NCBI GenBank assembly: GCA_017654935.2
Contig: CM065695.1
Span: forward strand, 35,399,136-35,463,135
Origin: Phymorhynchus buccinoides
Taxonomy: Eukaryota; Mollusca; Gastropoda; Neogastropoda; Raphitomidae
Reading direction: 5' to 3'
Length of the DNA: 64,000 nt
Positions within the stretch are counted from its first letter, which is position 1. Every line of letters begins with the position of its first letter. Both the position numbers and the translations under genes were made by a program. Below the pieces are notes generated by a model. The model was given only the letters and a program-made list of their open reading frames with translations. It ran no database searches and was not told the DNA's origin. Below, one piece after another: positions 36,651 to 48,730 of the stretch.

Positions 36651-37178
36651 TAATATATATAGTTGTTGTTTTTCTCTTCAAAATCTATTTCAGCAAGCAT
36701 GCTATTGTCACTCTAACTAAGCGTGCAGGGCATTTACCTTGTCATAACTCACTGAATACATATTCAGAGTAAACTTGCACCACAAGAACATCCCTCATTG
36801 CAACTTTTGGGGCCTATGTATCAATTTGATTCAAAAAACGATTTTGATTCCTTCAATATCTTAACTTTTTCAGGTTTTCTTCCCCCCACCCCACCCCACC
36901 CCCACCCCCAAAGGAGCCCAAACAAGCAACATATTGATCGTGGGCCCTGAAGAGAAGAAGATGAAATAAGGGCTAAGCCGTAGTTTAAACACTACCCGTC
37001 AAATTGTCGCGTAGGAAATTTTCACTGAGAAGCAACATTCTGCTGTTCTCGGGAAAAGGATAGGGTTAGGACCAGCCTATGGTTATTGTCATGAAACTGA
37101 AGGAACCAGACTTTGAGATTGAGAGTCGGACAGACAAGAGGGGGTGTCTAAACTACAACTTTGCTGACATTAGCAATA

Positions 37179-37339
37179 CAGTGGAACCTCCCTTATAAGA
37201 CCTTCAAAAATCATCCAAAATGAGGTCTTATAAGGGAGGGGTCTTATAAGGGAGGTCATTTTAATACTTACAAAGAAGGGCAATGTCTCAGAGAAGTAGG
37301 TCTTATATGGGAGGGAGTCTTAAAAGGGAGGTTCCACTG
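37179..37339. mobile_element. TA-flanked MITE CAGTGGAACCTCCC (161 bp)
   Basis: TA at 37177-37178 and 37340-37341; both ends read CAGTGGAACCTCCC inward, followed by TTATAAGAC (left) and TTTTAAGAC (right). Repeats of AGGTCTTATAAGGGAGG fill the interior. The long arms make it a good hairpin. Confidence 0.9.
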
Positions 37340-37341
37340 TA

Positions 37342-38642
37342 TTATTAAATAACATCGCTAATAAATAACATCAATGTAAAATAATGTTACAACTCTGGGT
37401 AAAGATAGCACTTTTTGTTAGCTGACCAGCTTCAGGCTAGAAGGGCTGCAGCCCTAAAGCAAAACAATTCTGAAAAGTCTTGAGAAAAAAAATAGAAGGA
37501 AAAATGCATTAAATAGTAATGTCTAAAAGTGAAAGGATCACAAATACATGCTTGTTCTTTCCTACCCAAGGCAATATACATGCACCAGCCTACTATACTG
37601 CATGCAGTTGTAACTACACATTCTCTGATAATCGCCTGTGTCCAGTAAACAAATGGCCAATAAACATTCTCCCAAGATGACAAGCATTAAAAGATGAAAA
37701 TTCTCAACACGTTAACAGTACATCAGCGTAATTCAATTTTCCTAGCATAGATAGAAAATGAAATTACTTTAAAATAAAATGGAATGCGCATAAAACAAAA
37801 CACAAACAAAAGCAGTTACTGGAGTAAGGGGTTTGGAAGGGTACGAGGTGGAGGCTAGAGAATAGGTGCAATGTTCAACTACTCTTAAAGATACAACTGA
37901 CCCACCACAATTAAGTCCCTTGTTTTTTTTCTGGGTAGCTGTGACCCATATACAAACGCCCCCAACTTGAAATTGAGGTTGCTCTTTAAAATGTTTCCTT
38001 TTCAATTTAGGGGCATTTGTATGGGAGTAAAACCTGGTCAAAACAAGATTTCTTACCAAATATGAGGGAATACACGTGAAACCCGTGATTTTGACACGTG
38101 ATCTGGTGGATCTTTAAGAAAGAAAAAGCACCTATAAACTCGCAACATGCATTCATTGTTTCAGCATCAGCAAGAGTCAATGACCAACAAGGCTTTCATC
38201 AAATAGCTGGGCTCCCAATGCAGCCCATTCAATGTGCACAATGTAAGCACTAAGCAACTGCAAAGAAACGGGATGGGGATGCAATCTCCTCGGTCGTCGT
38301 TCTTCATGTTTCCCTAAGAGTTTCTCCAGAGTTATTGCTCTTTGAAATTGTTCTGATTGTTTTTATTGAAACGCAAAGGGACATAATAACAGGGTGTGTC
38401 ACAAGACGTCATCAGATCCCATACATGTCAATCCAAAAGTATCGATTCCTATGATCTCTCAAACAGACAAAACTGCAGTTTAGATCAGTCAGTCTGTTGT
38501 CAATGAAAAAAATAAATTAAATTCTGACATCATTAGCATGCGTGGGCATCGCAAGGGTGTGTGCACAAATACATGCATATGCACATCTCATTCACAATCC
38601 ACAAATAAAGTAAAGAAAAGTAAGAAACATGCGAATGGGTTT
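37342..38642. other. Intergenic with one dispersed repeat
   Basis: At 37884-38117 a repeat ends CTTAAAGATACAAC on the left and, inward from the right, CTTAAAGATCCACC. Its right part (GATTTCTTACC, then CACGTGAAACCCGTGATTTT) recurs at 48622-48705 and, diverged and with an inverted partner, at 40690-40825. The rest is AT-rich with nothing recognised. Confidence 0.55.
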
Positions 38643-39292
38643 AGGGTTTCTGAAAACGTAGAGATATTTGCGCACTTGACCTCTCAAATCACCCCCTAGA
38701 ATCTCAAACCATGCGTGAGATTTACCCTTTAAAATCTCAAGTAGGGGCGAGATGACGCATTAGAATGATGATTCGCGCGTTAACACGGTCGTTACTTTTC
38801 AGTAAACTGATGACGTTGCTCCTATTTCAGTGGTCTGCTAGGCCCATCTAGGCTACTGCCACAAGCTGGAGTCGCAAGCCTAGATCTACTGAAAACTCTA
38901 CAAGATCGTGCAGAAAATCCTGACTCTTAGCGCTTGGCTGCAGTCTGCAATAAAACTTGAAAACAAAGAAGGAACAGGTTGTCCCGCAAGCAGAAAAAAA
39001 AGCAGTGATGTGTGTATGTGTTATGTTGTGTGCATATGTGTGTGCATGTTTGTGTGTCCATGTGTGTGTCTATATGTATGAGTTTGTGTGTGTGTGTATG
39101 AGTGTGTGTGTGTATGAGTTTGTGTGTGTGTGTGTGTGTGTGCGTGTGCGCAGGGGGAACTGGGGTAGAAGTTCTCTCATATTTTCGTCTTGACCCGTTA
39201 CAATTTAAAACTGGGGGTAAAAATATCCATTAAAACTGTAAACAGGGGGTGAGCGACCCCCTCAAAAGAGGAAGAAATCAGAAACCCTGTGT
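38643..39292 (+). repeat. Repeat element with AGGGTTTCTGA ends (about 650 bp)
   Basis: Bounded by AGGGTTTCTGA and its complement TCAGAAACCCT. Internal blocks (TCAAATCACC, GCTTGCGACTCCAGCTTGTG in complement, GGAACAGGTTGT, a GT tract, and GGGGGTAAAAATATCC) all recur in reverse orientation at 49931-50500. No coding capacity. Element class unknown. The (GT)n at 39013-39145 is inside it. Confidence 0.7.
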
Positions 39293-39399
39293 ATATGTGT
39301 ACGCACCTTCATATTTTTTACTTTCTGATTTTAACATTTAAAATGTTTTTGTGTGGATTGCAGATGGGGTATGCAGATGGGTTTCTGCATATATATATA

Positions 39400-39578
39400 T
39401 ACTACTCAACACAAGTTAAGTACCACTTTTTCACAAGCGCATAAAACAAAGACGCCGCAAGTACAATGAAATTTGAGATTTTAGTACACACGTTATTGGA
39501 TTACTTAACTGCAAAATTTGAAATGATTTGATTAAGCTATCTTTCTTTTGTGCGCATGTGAAAACGTGTTGAGTAGTA
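39400..39578. mobile_element. TA-flanked TIR element TACTACTCAACAC (179 bp)
   Basis: TA at 39398-39399 and 39579-39580; ends TACTACTCAACACAAGTTAA and, inward from the right, TACTACTCAACACGTTTTCA. TA duplication and this size fit a mariner-type MITE. 39581-40172 shows nothing else. Confidence 0.8.
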
Positions 39579-40176
39579 TATTATGCACACGCCCTGAAAG
39601 TACAAACACATGGGTGCTATATTCACATTCAGAAGGACCAAGCTAGCAACTATCATACCTAAGCTTTGTACACAAACATGCTAACCTTTATTCAAATAGT
39701 GAATACAAATATATTCAAACATATGATTCAGAAAAATGGAAGTTAATTCAAACATAATATCATAACAGATTTATCATGACCAGTTTAGACATGATTTGAA
39801 TTGGAAAACAAAACATACCAATATATACAAAAAAATACCATGATTTTAAAAAAAGAACCAAGATAACATTTGTTAGAACTGGTTTCACAAATCTTTCACA
39901 AAAATGTACCAGTAGTTTTGCTGCATTGTAAGAAGTGTTGATATGTTAAAATGACGGCAAAATGAAAGCGACTCTTGATATGTTCAGAAGAATCACAACC
40001 TTCGCTTGAATGTAAAAGGAGGAACATGTGTATCAATGATAATGAACGAGTGGCAAGCCCGGTTCAAGCGGACAAATAACTTGCACATTGAACATTCTGA
40101 TCAACAACAAACAAAACTTGCTTTACTTTTATATCAAAGATTTTCAACCATGATTTTTTAAAAATAAGATCCTTAA

Positions 40177-40412
40177 CCCTTTCACCGCCAATGTCGCATT
40201 TATGCACCACAATGGTTTAACACCCATGTCACTAAAAGGCATCAAATCAGGGCCTGTTATCTGAAGACCCTATTTTCTTAATTTTGGGAGGTCTAATAGG
40301 GCCTAATGTTACATGCTACAAAGGAAATCCCAATACTGCAGAATTTTTTTTTTCTTTACCCAGTTAAGTTTAATGGAATTTTTTTGCTGAAAAATGGATG
40401 GCGGCGAAAGGG
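40177..40412. mobile_element. TTAA-flanked MITE (236 bp)
   Basis: The best-preserved copy of its family: TTAA at 40173-40176 and 40413-40416; ends CCCTTTCACCGCCAATGTCG and, inward from the right, CCCTTTCGCCGCCATCCATT. TTAA sites indicate piggyBac-type mobilisation. Confidence 0.9.
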
Positions 40413-40689
40413 TTAAACTCCCAGATAACACAACAAATTTCAATATAAACTTGTTTCATATGACCACCTAGTTACTATACTTTTGACAGACAAAACCACT
40501 GAAAGAGACTCGACTTTTCCCCCAAGTATTTACAGTGCACTTGTCTTAAAGATGACCTATTTCCCTAACAACCGTTGACAATATATACACTCAAATTGTT
40601 GAAATATTGATGAAGATCACAATATCTCACTTTCCCTTCAACCTAATGCTGTATCTTTAAAGCGGTGATATGAATAGCTGGCGAGTTTG

Positions 40690-40825
40690 TAATTAAAGAC
40701 CCACCACATCACGTGTCAAAATCATGGTTTCCCGACGTGTTTTCCCTCTTATAGCTGGTAAGAAATCTTAAGAAATCTTCCAAGCATAAGAGGGAATGCG
40801 ACGCGTGACGTGGGGGGTCTTTACG
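40690..40825. repeat. Short inverted repeat related to 37884-38117
   Basis: AAAGACCCACCACATCACGT at the left is matched in complement by ACGTGGGGGGTCTTT at the right, and the middle has GGTAAGAAATCTTAAGAAAT. It resembles the right part of the repeat at 37884-38117. Confidence 0.6.
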
Positions 40826-41820
40826 AAAACTGAACTGTAGAGATGGAAAGGCCAAATGAAATGTCTTAACCAAACATTTTGGCAACTGTATACAACATGC
40901 AAAGAGTATGCCCGGTACACGCTTCTGGTGGTGGTATCAAAAAGAACACCCATAGCTTCGACCTGGGTTTAAAATGTCTTCAGATAATACACACTGACAC
41001 ATATTTACATTTCAGTCCACAGGTTTATAACAGATTTTTCTAAAAATGTATGCAGACAGATTGAAATCTAAAATGTTCTCTTTTTCTTTTTTTCATATCA
41101 ACAGTGTAATGTCTTTACAACTTTATGTAAAAGTGTGTGCATGGTTGAATACAGACATATACACATATTCTACTTTTCCCATCTACCAACACTAAAAAAC
41201 CCACCTCTTAAACTAGACCGACAACTAATATTACCACTGGCAGTCAATCCTGCCATAGTCTATGTCAAGTTCTTGTTTGAAAAATAATAAAAGAAATAAA
41301 TACTGATGTATATATAAGGCACTATCCTCTCCAAACCACTGTTTCGACATATCCATGTACTGGACGGGAGGGTAATTCACAACTCTTTATTTTAACAAAA
41401 CAAAAATGATTCTTCAAGTAATCTCCTCTGCCAGAGCTATATGGACACACATAATACGACATGATAACCAAAGGACTTCTCAAAACATTACAGAATCACA
41501 TTTCATTGACCTCATCAAAAGAACTGCCTAAATCAATAAATTAACATGTTGTGAATATTAGTGGAACTAAATATACCAATGTCTCTTATCTTAGATTATT
41601 CTTTGTTGATATGCTTAGCACTCCCTACTTTCATTAGTTTCAAAGACACCTTTTTCTAGACCAGGTGTGTGGCATTTGTGAGTGGCTTTCTATGAATGCA
41701 TTTGCAGCACAATATGCCAGATAAAAAGAATGGTCTGAAACTTGTGGCTTGCGGCTTAGCACAAAATGTGTGTAATTCTGGATAGCATTGTCACACTGGA
41801 TGGTATCACTTATGTATAGA
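40826..41820. other. Intergenic, AT-rich
   Basis: No exon or repeat recognised. Confidence 0.5.
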
Positions 41821-41824
41821 TTAA

Positions 41825-42044
41825 CCCCTTCACTGCCAGAGAAAATTAAAGAAAAAATCATTGGGCAAATAATGCCATGAAAAAGACAACTGATAGAGCC
41901 AATCTGGCAAAATGGTCTGGGGATATAACTCTCTTGACTGTGTTAGAGAAAACCCCAGCATATCTTAGTTATTCCTCTTCATCTGATCATATAATCAGTG
42001 ATGTCATCAGGTCAGTACGTGATACGTTGGTGGCAGTCAAGGGG
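41825..42044. mobile_element. TTAA-flanked TIR element CCCCTTCACTGCCA (220 bp)
   Basis: TTAA at 41821-41824 and 42045-42048; ends CCCCTTCACTGCCAGAGAAA and, inward from the right, CCCCTTGACTGCCACCAACG. The terminal 14 bp differ at one position. Related in style to, but distinct from, the CCCTTTCACCGCCA family. Confidence 0.85.
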
Positions 42045-42048
42045 TTAA

Positions 42049-45000
42049 AAGAGTTGTAGATGAAAACAAGCGCAAAATCGCAATAGTTTGTGGCGCGCGG
42101 TCTATTTTTACCACTCCAATCAGGAGTCATCTCCCCTGGCTTTTCAATAATTTTAATCTGTAAACCAGAATGTTATCTCTGCACCCTTTCGTAACTTTTT
42201 ATATCTTTTGGAAAACATTTAAAACTATGTATCCTACTTATACTCATCAAAAGAAGCACTGCATACTCGTGTCTGTTGTAGTGTCTGTATTACGTATGTT
42301 TATTATTTTGTACGCTTTTAAAATACATCATTTTAAAGAGCGGCCTCAATTAATTTTGAAGTGTAGCCTCGATTTGAAGTGCGACAATTTTGTCAAAATG
42401 TGCGACAATTTTGGAACGACAGACCGACCGACCGACAAAGTGAGTTATAGGTTTGTGGCTTGAGCCACAAACAATAAACCTAACTCAACCCACAAACACG
42501 ATCAATGTTGCATTCCTACCACTTGAAAATATGCTTTCACACCATCTAGCAGTAGTAGTAGTAGTAGTTGCAGTAACAAACATGCCACCAAGCTTGCACA
42601 TTGATTAGTTCTAAATGGCCGGTTTCTGGAAATGCATAGGATTAGAACTGTATATTTCTTATTTCAACATAATAGACTCAAAGAAAATATGTTTTTAAAA
42701 AGGGCATATTTGATATGTATCAGTAGAGTACATCAATTCCAGGCAAAGGATCAAATAATGTTTTTAAGAAAAGCCATTGCTATGAAACAAAATATGCAAA
42801 AGTAGAATAGCATTAACACAAGATGCCATGGTACATTATTCATTAACTGTCTACCCAAGCATGGAATTTCAAAATGTTCAACATGGAATGTGTTTAAGTC
42901 AGCAGAAATCCTTGATTTTAAGAAAAATATATAAACAACTCAATGAAATGAAGTAAGACTAACAGCAAAAATGCAACACTATTTTGCATAGGTTGACAGA
43001 TGAATCATAATTTCATGACATATTTAGTTTTGACTTTGTGGACAATGTTTGCATCCTAAGCAAGTATTGTAACAGTGCACAGCTACTACACAAGACACAG
43101 GGCTGCGATTTTACACAACTTTCCTTATGCTACCAAAAAATATCAATTTGAGAGAACTAGATTTAGAGTCCTATTTGCCTGAAGAGAAAAGTGGATATTG
43201 AGAAAATAGCAGACTGAAACTAGTGAAAGTATCTGAACTAGTGCTGTCACATTTTGCCAAGTGCAAATAACTTGCCTTCTTCACTTTCATTCCTGTTCAT
43301 ATCACCCACCTCCCCCTTTTTAAAAAAATTATTGATCTCTCTATCTCTCTCATCCCCTTTCCTCTCAAAATGGAACTCCACGCAATACACTTTTCTTTAT
43401 AAATATAAGATATTTTCATTCAAACCTCAACACCAAAGTACTGAAACCAAGCATTGTTTATCAACAACCACAATGATTGAAATATCAAATAGCAGTCTCA
43501 AGATGTTAAGTTTTATGCATTTTCATGTTCATATCAGAATCATAATAGTATAGGCAGGACCAGGAAAGTAGTACTAGTACCCGCAACACTGGCAATGGTG
43601 AACCCTGTGCAGGCACTTGCGCTCTTCTTCTATAAGCTGGAGTGCTCTCTTCACGAAACAACCCCCCTAGAAAGGATGGAAGCATGCAGACCTCTACGAA
43701 AATAACAAGATCCTTGAAAACAAGATAAATGAAAAAGAAAACAAACAAGAACATGAGAGAGACCCTTAAAATCCTGGAAACAAGTTTAATAATAAGACTG
43801 AAAAGGACAAAGGAAAGGAACAGAACAAAATTACGAGAAAAATAAAATTAGTCTAAAGTGAGAAGCCCGTGCTGCTGCAGGTGCGTTGTAGTGTGGTGTG
43901 GTGTGGGAGAGTGGGGAAAAAAAGAGTAAAGAGTAGAGAAAATGATGTGCTGCATTGTCTGTGAAAAGGATGGCTCTGTTACTGAGAATGTCAGAACTAA
44001 AGTCTTTGGCGAAGGTACCAAGGAATGTGAGGACAACGTTGCTCAGAACAAAGTCCTGTTCAGGGACTGATAATGAACTCCAGATGAACACTGTAGGGTC
44101 ATCGTTAATAAGGTAAAGTTATTACACGGATTTATGGGTCAATCAATGATTCTCAAATTGCTTTACCCAAAAATCTGAGTCACTGAGACTGTGAGAGAGT
44201 GATTCTTTGAAAAAGGTAATCTTGCAAGGGAGGTTTAAATCAATGTGAATGTGTGTAAACCATGTCTATTGCTGCTGTATGTTGTGTGTGCATAAAGCTA
44301 TCTCTTGCTTACCTTTTTGTATAATTTATCCTTTTGAAGTGGGTTTTGTTGAATAAAATATATAAATGTCTAAACCAAAAAAAAGAAAAATAGTAGAAAA
44401 CACTTCAGCATAAACCATACACATTTCTGCTACCTCCTCCCCAGCCACTACCCCACCAACCCTATTATTTTCAATTCTAATCCTGCCCCTTTCTCTACGG
44501 TCTACCCAAATCTTCCAGCAGCAATAGTCTAAATACCTTTGTACAAATTATGGAATTATATTTTTGAAATGATCAAGAGCACAAGTAAAACATCGTCATA
44601 TTTTATTCTGTCAATTTAAACAATCTACAGTGTATTAATATTATTCTACATCAACAACACAAAGTAATCATGAAAAAAGATGACTTTGTTGTGCTAATCA
44701 TCAAATCATGACATGGTATTCTAATGATTTGTATTTCATTCAATTCATATTGATTATAACCATCCTCTTTATAGACAGTTCTTTAAAAACACACACACAT
44801 TCTGTTATTCCTGACTCCAATCCGGTGGGATTATTCAGTCCTAATGCATCAGGATCAAAGAATAACTGAAATAATAATTATAATAATGGCAATAATCTGG
44901 AGATTCACACATCATAAATTACTTAAAATCGTATTCAATGTGATACTAAGGTGCATCTAAATTCTAAACACACCCCCAAGGAAATATGTGTTGTATGTAG

Positions 45001-45603
45001 ACATAAAAAAAATTATGTAAAACAAATTATTTCATAATTCAACTCCTCAGCAATAATAAACAATTATATTTTCCATATTTTCAATAAAGATATGTCCTAA
45101 ACTGTAATAAATGAAACAACCATCTTATTATATATATTATACGCACACAACTTGATTCTGTGAACAACAAGTTTGGAATGAATACAAAATGAATGCACCA
45201 GTTTAAAATCTGAACAAAGTAAGGCAGAGGATCACACGCATAATATATCATCATAACAAAACAAAAAAAGAAAGAAAAAACACTTTGATATTTTTTAAGA
45301 CCATATCATTTTGTTCCTTTTTTGCCCACCCACACATAGCACTGTGGAAGTGAAGTAGTCAAAAGTACAATCCATGTCAGAACTCTGTTCAGTTAACAAG
45401 TGTGGATCGTACAGCACTTAGAACTCCATAACCAGCGTGGGAGATGTCAAGCGCAATTCAAGCACTCGCATTAACAATTTTGCATAAAAACTCGTTGCTC
45501 AATCTTTCACTGCCCCGATGACTGATCACAAAATAGAAATCCTCCATTCAACCCGACACAGACACCACGCTTAAAAAGAAAACAAACGACGCACAGCCGA
45601 AAG
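42049..45603. other. Region downstream of PARD6, including its probable 3' untranslated region
   Basis: AT-rich. A GTTTGTGGC...GCCACAAAC inverted motif spans about 42088-42471, with a (GACC)n tract at 42420-42437. The last several hundred bases before 45604 should contain the PARD6 3' UTR on the minus strand, but I could not fix its end. Several minus-strand AATAAA words occur, so none is decisive. Confidence 0.4.
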
Positions 45604-46002
45604 CTAAAACGTCACCACGGCACTATCCTTGTCTGTTTTGTCCTCCTGTAAATGATCCTGGATTTCGTCGTCGTCGTCGTCATCGTTCCGACTGTCCAGC
45701 AGAGGGCCTCCCTCGCTGTCGAACGACCGGGCGGAGTGATACGACACGTGGGAGGCGGAAGAAGCCTGGGAGCTGCGCCAGCCGGAGCCTCGCTGCGGTG
45801 CGAGGGTCATGCGCTGGTTGACGGGTTTGACGGTGATGATGAGGTTGGAGGAGTTGGCCACCATCATGTCGGTGACCTGGTCCAGCGTCTTGCCGGTCAC
45901 CTCGATGCCGTTCACCTCCAGGACCTCGTCGTTCACTGCCAGCAACCCCGTGCTTTCTGCGAGTCCTCCAGGAACCAGTCGTGAAATGAAGATCCCGGGC
46001 AC
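45604..46002 (-). CDS. PARD6: PAR-6 exon 4: second part of PDZ domain and C-terminus
   Basis: Acceptor GACGTTTTCAG is followed in phase 0 by [20 protein letters not shown], then [20 protein letters not shown] and [20 protein letters not shown], which is almost identical to vertebrate and fly Par-6 PDZ sequence. After the PDZ come a Ser-rich linker, an acidic run ([10 protein letters not shown]) and the end DKDSAVVTF. Conserved C-terminal hydrophobic residues in Par-6 proteins act as a PDZ ligand for Par-3; the VTF end could serve that role, by inference. The stop codon occupies 45604-45606. The PDZ domain is split between this exon and exon 3. Confidence 0.95.
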   Translation of the reverse strand: MPGIFISRLVPGGLAESTGLLAVNDEVLEVNGIEVTGKTLDQVTDMMVANSSNLIITVKPVNQRMTLAPQRGSGWRSSQASSASHVSYHSARSFDSEGGPLLDSRNDDDDDDEIQDHLQEDKTDKDSAVVTF

Positions 46003-47063
46003 CTGAAAACGTCCAGTGGACATTCAGAGAATCGGCATTATATCTCGCACAGCACCCCATATAAAGCGCCTTTAATTTGTGCCTGTTTTTAGCACTCACT
46101 GCCTGCATAAGCAAATCCAAAGTTTCTATCCCTTCTTTCGTTGTAGTACAGCCTTTGTAAGGTCTTTCCCTTACCCTAACCACAACCAGTGTGAAAAGAA
46201 TTTGTCAGTGTGAAAGGAAACAAGCTTGGAACAAGTCTTAACTATAAATAGTTCTCTGAGAGAAACTAAAAGCAGTCAGAACGTGGGGAATTTGTGTGCT
46301 GTGCTTGATGCAAGCCCCATGATCTAAAATGACATCAATTGCGTGGTGCAAATTGCGAAGTTTATTTAACCTAGCCCCCTAGCTTCGCTGGCTGTGTTGA
46401 AGGGACAGTGAACTTAGTTACAGGTGTTTCAATGTGATACAGAGAGTTCTGTGCCAGTGTGAACAGTAGCGGCTATGTCCCTCTGCCCTCTGCTTTGTTT
46501 GGACAGTCATGTTGTGAGATACCCATCAAGGACTGGGTGCACAGACTAAGTTTTCAAACCAGATACGCCTTGGCATAAGGCTGTGTCAGACCAATTGACA
46601 TAAGCTAGAACACCAAGGCTACATCAAAATATTATGTTCTGCATAGTTATGCGGGGATTGTCTTTAGCCATGGCAAGCTCCTAGCATAACATCATCAGTC
46701 CAAAATCCTCCAAAGTCGGAGTGTGGATGTCCACATGGCGAGGTAATCAAAAACAGTCACATAAGTAATGTTCTCATCCCTAGCTAGAGCATTTGTACCA
46801 TAGTGTTCAAGTGCTTCAGCTGTTGGGATAATCCCTGGAGTCTTTAAGGCTTTAACCAGGGTACAACAACAACAAACAACCAACCAGATAAACTCTCATC
46901 CACCAAGGATCTAATCCCAATCAGATCCAATGAAAATCATCCAATTATGATTATGAAATTTATTACTAACATACGTATCAAATTTAATGAAAAAATAAAT
47001 AATTGTAAAGAAGAATCATAAACTCTAGCTGACGGTTCATCTAAAATCTGCAAATTTGACATA
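46003..47063 (-). other. PARD6 intron 3, first part
   Basis: No element recognised before the TIR element at 47064. A minus-strand frame continuing past the acceptor is intronic read-through. Confidence 0.6.
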
Positions 47064-48014
47064 CCGTATTTTTCGGACTATAAGGCGATACTTTTTTCTG
47101 AGATTCAAACCCCTGCGTCTTATAATAATTTTTTTTGTGATGCAGCACAGGAAAACCAGGCTAATGTCGTAAATGATCACTTTTGACTTAGTCATATTTT
47201 CAGAAAGGCCAGAGACAACAGATTAACAGGCAAAAAACAGAATTCATCTATCTCTAATAGTTTATTTTGAACAATTTTTCAATCAATCAAATCTCTCTCT
47301 CTTTCTCTCTCTCTCTTGTGGCTGGACGACTTTAGCTGGGTATTCGCGTACTGCATCACATATGACTAATAAAATACAGTGGAATCTGTTTAATTGGCCA
47401 TCGGATAATCGGCCAAAGCCGCTTAATCGGACAATTTCCTCTGGAACGGAATTTTTTCTTCTTAAGCATGTGTTATTTTGTTCGTTTTTACGGCCAAAGC
47501 TGAAATCTTCAATTTCGCTTTATTGGCCACTTTTTCTCTCTAATTTTTCCTCTTTACCCCTTTTTGAGAGGGAGAACAACAGAGGCAGACAAACTGACAA
47601 CACGCTTTTGACATTTACATGGTTGAGTGTGAAGTTGGAAGGTGAGCTGTTGTCAATTGAAAGACCCTGCATGGCGTTAAAATCACTCAAGAAAACAAAA
47701 TCATTGTCTTTTACTCGTGCTTCTGTCAAGTTGTAGGATTAATAAACACACACACACACACACATCACAAAAAGGGAAAGAATTTGAATTTGAACTGCAA
47801 CATTTAATTTTGACGTCATTGCTTTTGACTTGCATAATTGCGTCATACAGTATCTCGATGTTCGCTTTATCGGCCATATTTTTCCTGGTCCCAAAAGTGG
47901 CCGATTAAGCGGATTCCACTGTAGTAAGAAAATAAATAACAAAATATGAAATTTGAGTAAAAGATGGGGGGTGCGCCTTATACAAAGGTGCGCCTTATAG
48001 TCTGAAAAATACGG
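47064..48014. mobile_element. CGGACTATAAGG-family element (951 bp) with nested insertion
   Basis: TA at 47062-47063 and 48015-48016; ends CCGTATTTTTCGGACTATAA and, inward from the right, CCGTATTTTTCAGACTATAA. Much longer than the 163-187 bp relatives because a 545-bp element (47377-47921) is inserted in it. The remainder, about 400 bp, is still larger than the short copies. It ends 34 bp from the donor of PARD6 exon 3. Confidence 0.8.
47377..47921. mobile_element. TA-flanked TIR element CAGTGGAATC (545 bp)
   Basis: TA at 47375-47376 and 47922-47923; ends CAGTGGAATCTGTTTAATTG and, inward from the right, CAGTGGAATCCGCTTAATCG. Subterminal words GATAATCGGCCAAAG and GCTTAATCGGAC repeat the pattern. 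Same size and layout as 28742-29285 but with different TIR sequence. Tigger/pogo-like by ends and TA duplication. Confidence 0.85.
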
Positions 48015-48048
48015 TAATTATGCACATCACCTCAAGATTATCACCCAC

Positions 48049-48323
48049 CTTTTCTAATCCCTGAGGGGTGACGCGCACACTCTGTCCGTCTCGGATATAG
48101 AACCCGAGGGGTTTGTCCGACCCGTTCTTCATGAGTTTCACCCGCCGGTGCGTTTCCGGAACAATGTCCACGTCGATGATGGCAGACACTCGGCGGAAGT
48201 CGTCTGGCAAGCCGATTTTGATGCGGGGCTTAGGAGGCGACTCGCTCCCCAGGAGCTTGGTGATGGGGTTCCTGCGTTTGACGGGGTTTGCGCCATAGCC
48301 GTTCAGCTCTCCGTAGCTTTCAC
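48049..48323 (-). CDS. PARD6: PAR-6 exon 3: CRIB motif and first part of PDZ
   Basis: Acceptor TATTCTCACCAG and donor GAAAAG|GTGGGT bound 275 nt that complete a split Gly codon with exon 2. The product reads [20 protein letters not shown], then a CRIB-like segment [20 protein letters not shown] that in Par-6 binds GTP-loaded Cdc42, then the start of the PDZ domain with the carboxylate-binding loop [10 protein letters not shown] and [12 protein letters not shown]. All family landmarks are present and in order. The CRIB motif in Par-6 is only semi-complete and needs the adjoining PDZ for full binding, which fits their sharing this exon. Confidence 0.95.
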
Positions 48324-48360
48324 CTGGTGAGAATAGATGGCAAAGAAATGGGGATGCTTG

Positions 48361-48730
48361 ATTAACTCATTCGCATCGCAACGATTTTGAATTAAAAAAA
48401 TTCACAAATCACTCCAGCCATACACAGAAACAAAATATGCATAAACAAAAGGAGAAATGAAAGAAGACATGTTTTTACTTCAGGTTTACACATAGGGAAG
48501 TGGTAGATCAGACTTTTTTTATATACACTTTATGTAGAAAAACTCTCTACACCGATTGGTTTTCCCACAACAAACCACTACAAAAGCAAAGTCAGAGGCA
48601 AAATTGTGGTCTAAGGGAAATTGTGGTCTTGGTCAAAACAAGATTTCTTTCCAGTTATGAGGGAAAACACGTGAAACCCGTGATTTTGACACGTGATCGG
48701 GTGGATCTTTAATAGGGAGGTTCCACTGTA
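48361..48730. repeat. Dispersed repeat, sister of 20688-20945, plus fragments
   Basis: 48361-48620 matches 20688-20945. 48622-48705 matches the right part of the repeat at 37884-38117 (CGTGAAACCCGTGATTTTGA). 48711-48729 is one end of the CAGTGGAACCTCCC family (GGGAGGTTCCACTG). A mosaic of three repeat families in PARD6 intron 2. Confidence 0.7.

Noticed and set aside
45680..46183. 167-codon minus-strand frame overlapping PARD6 exon 4
   Set aside because: Shadow frame of the conserved PDZ exon; no homology in that frame.
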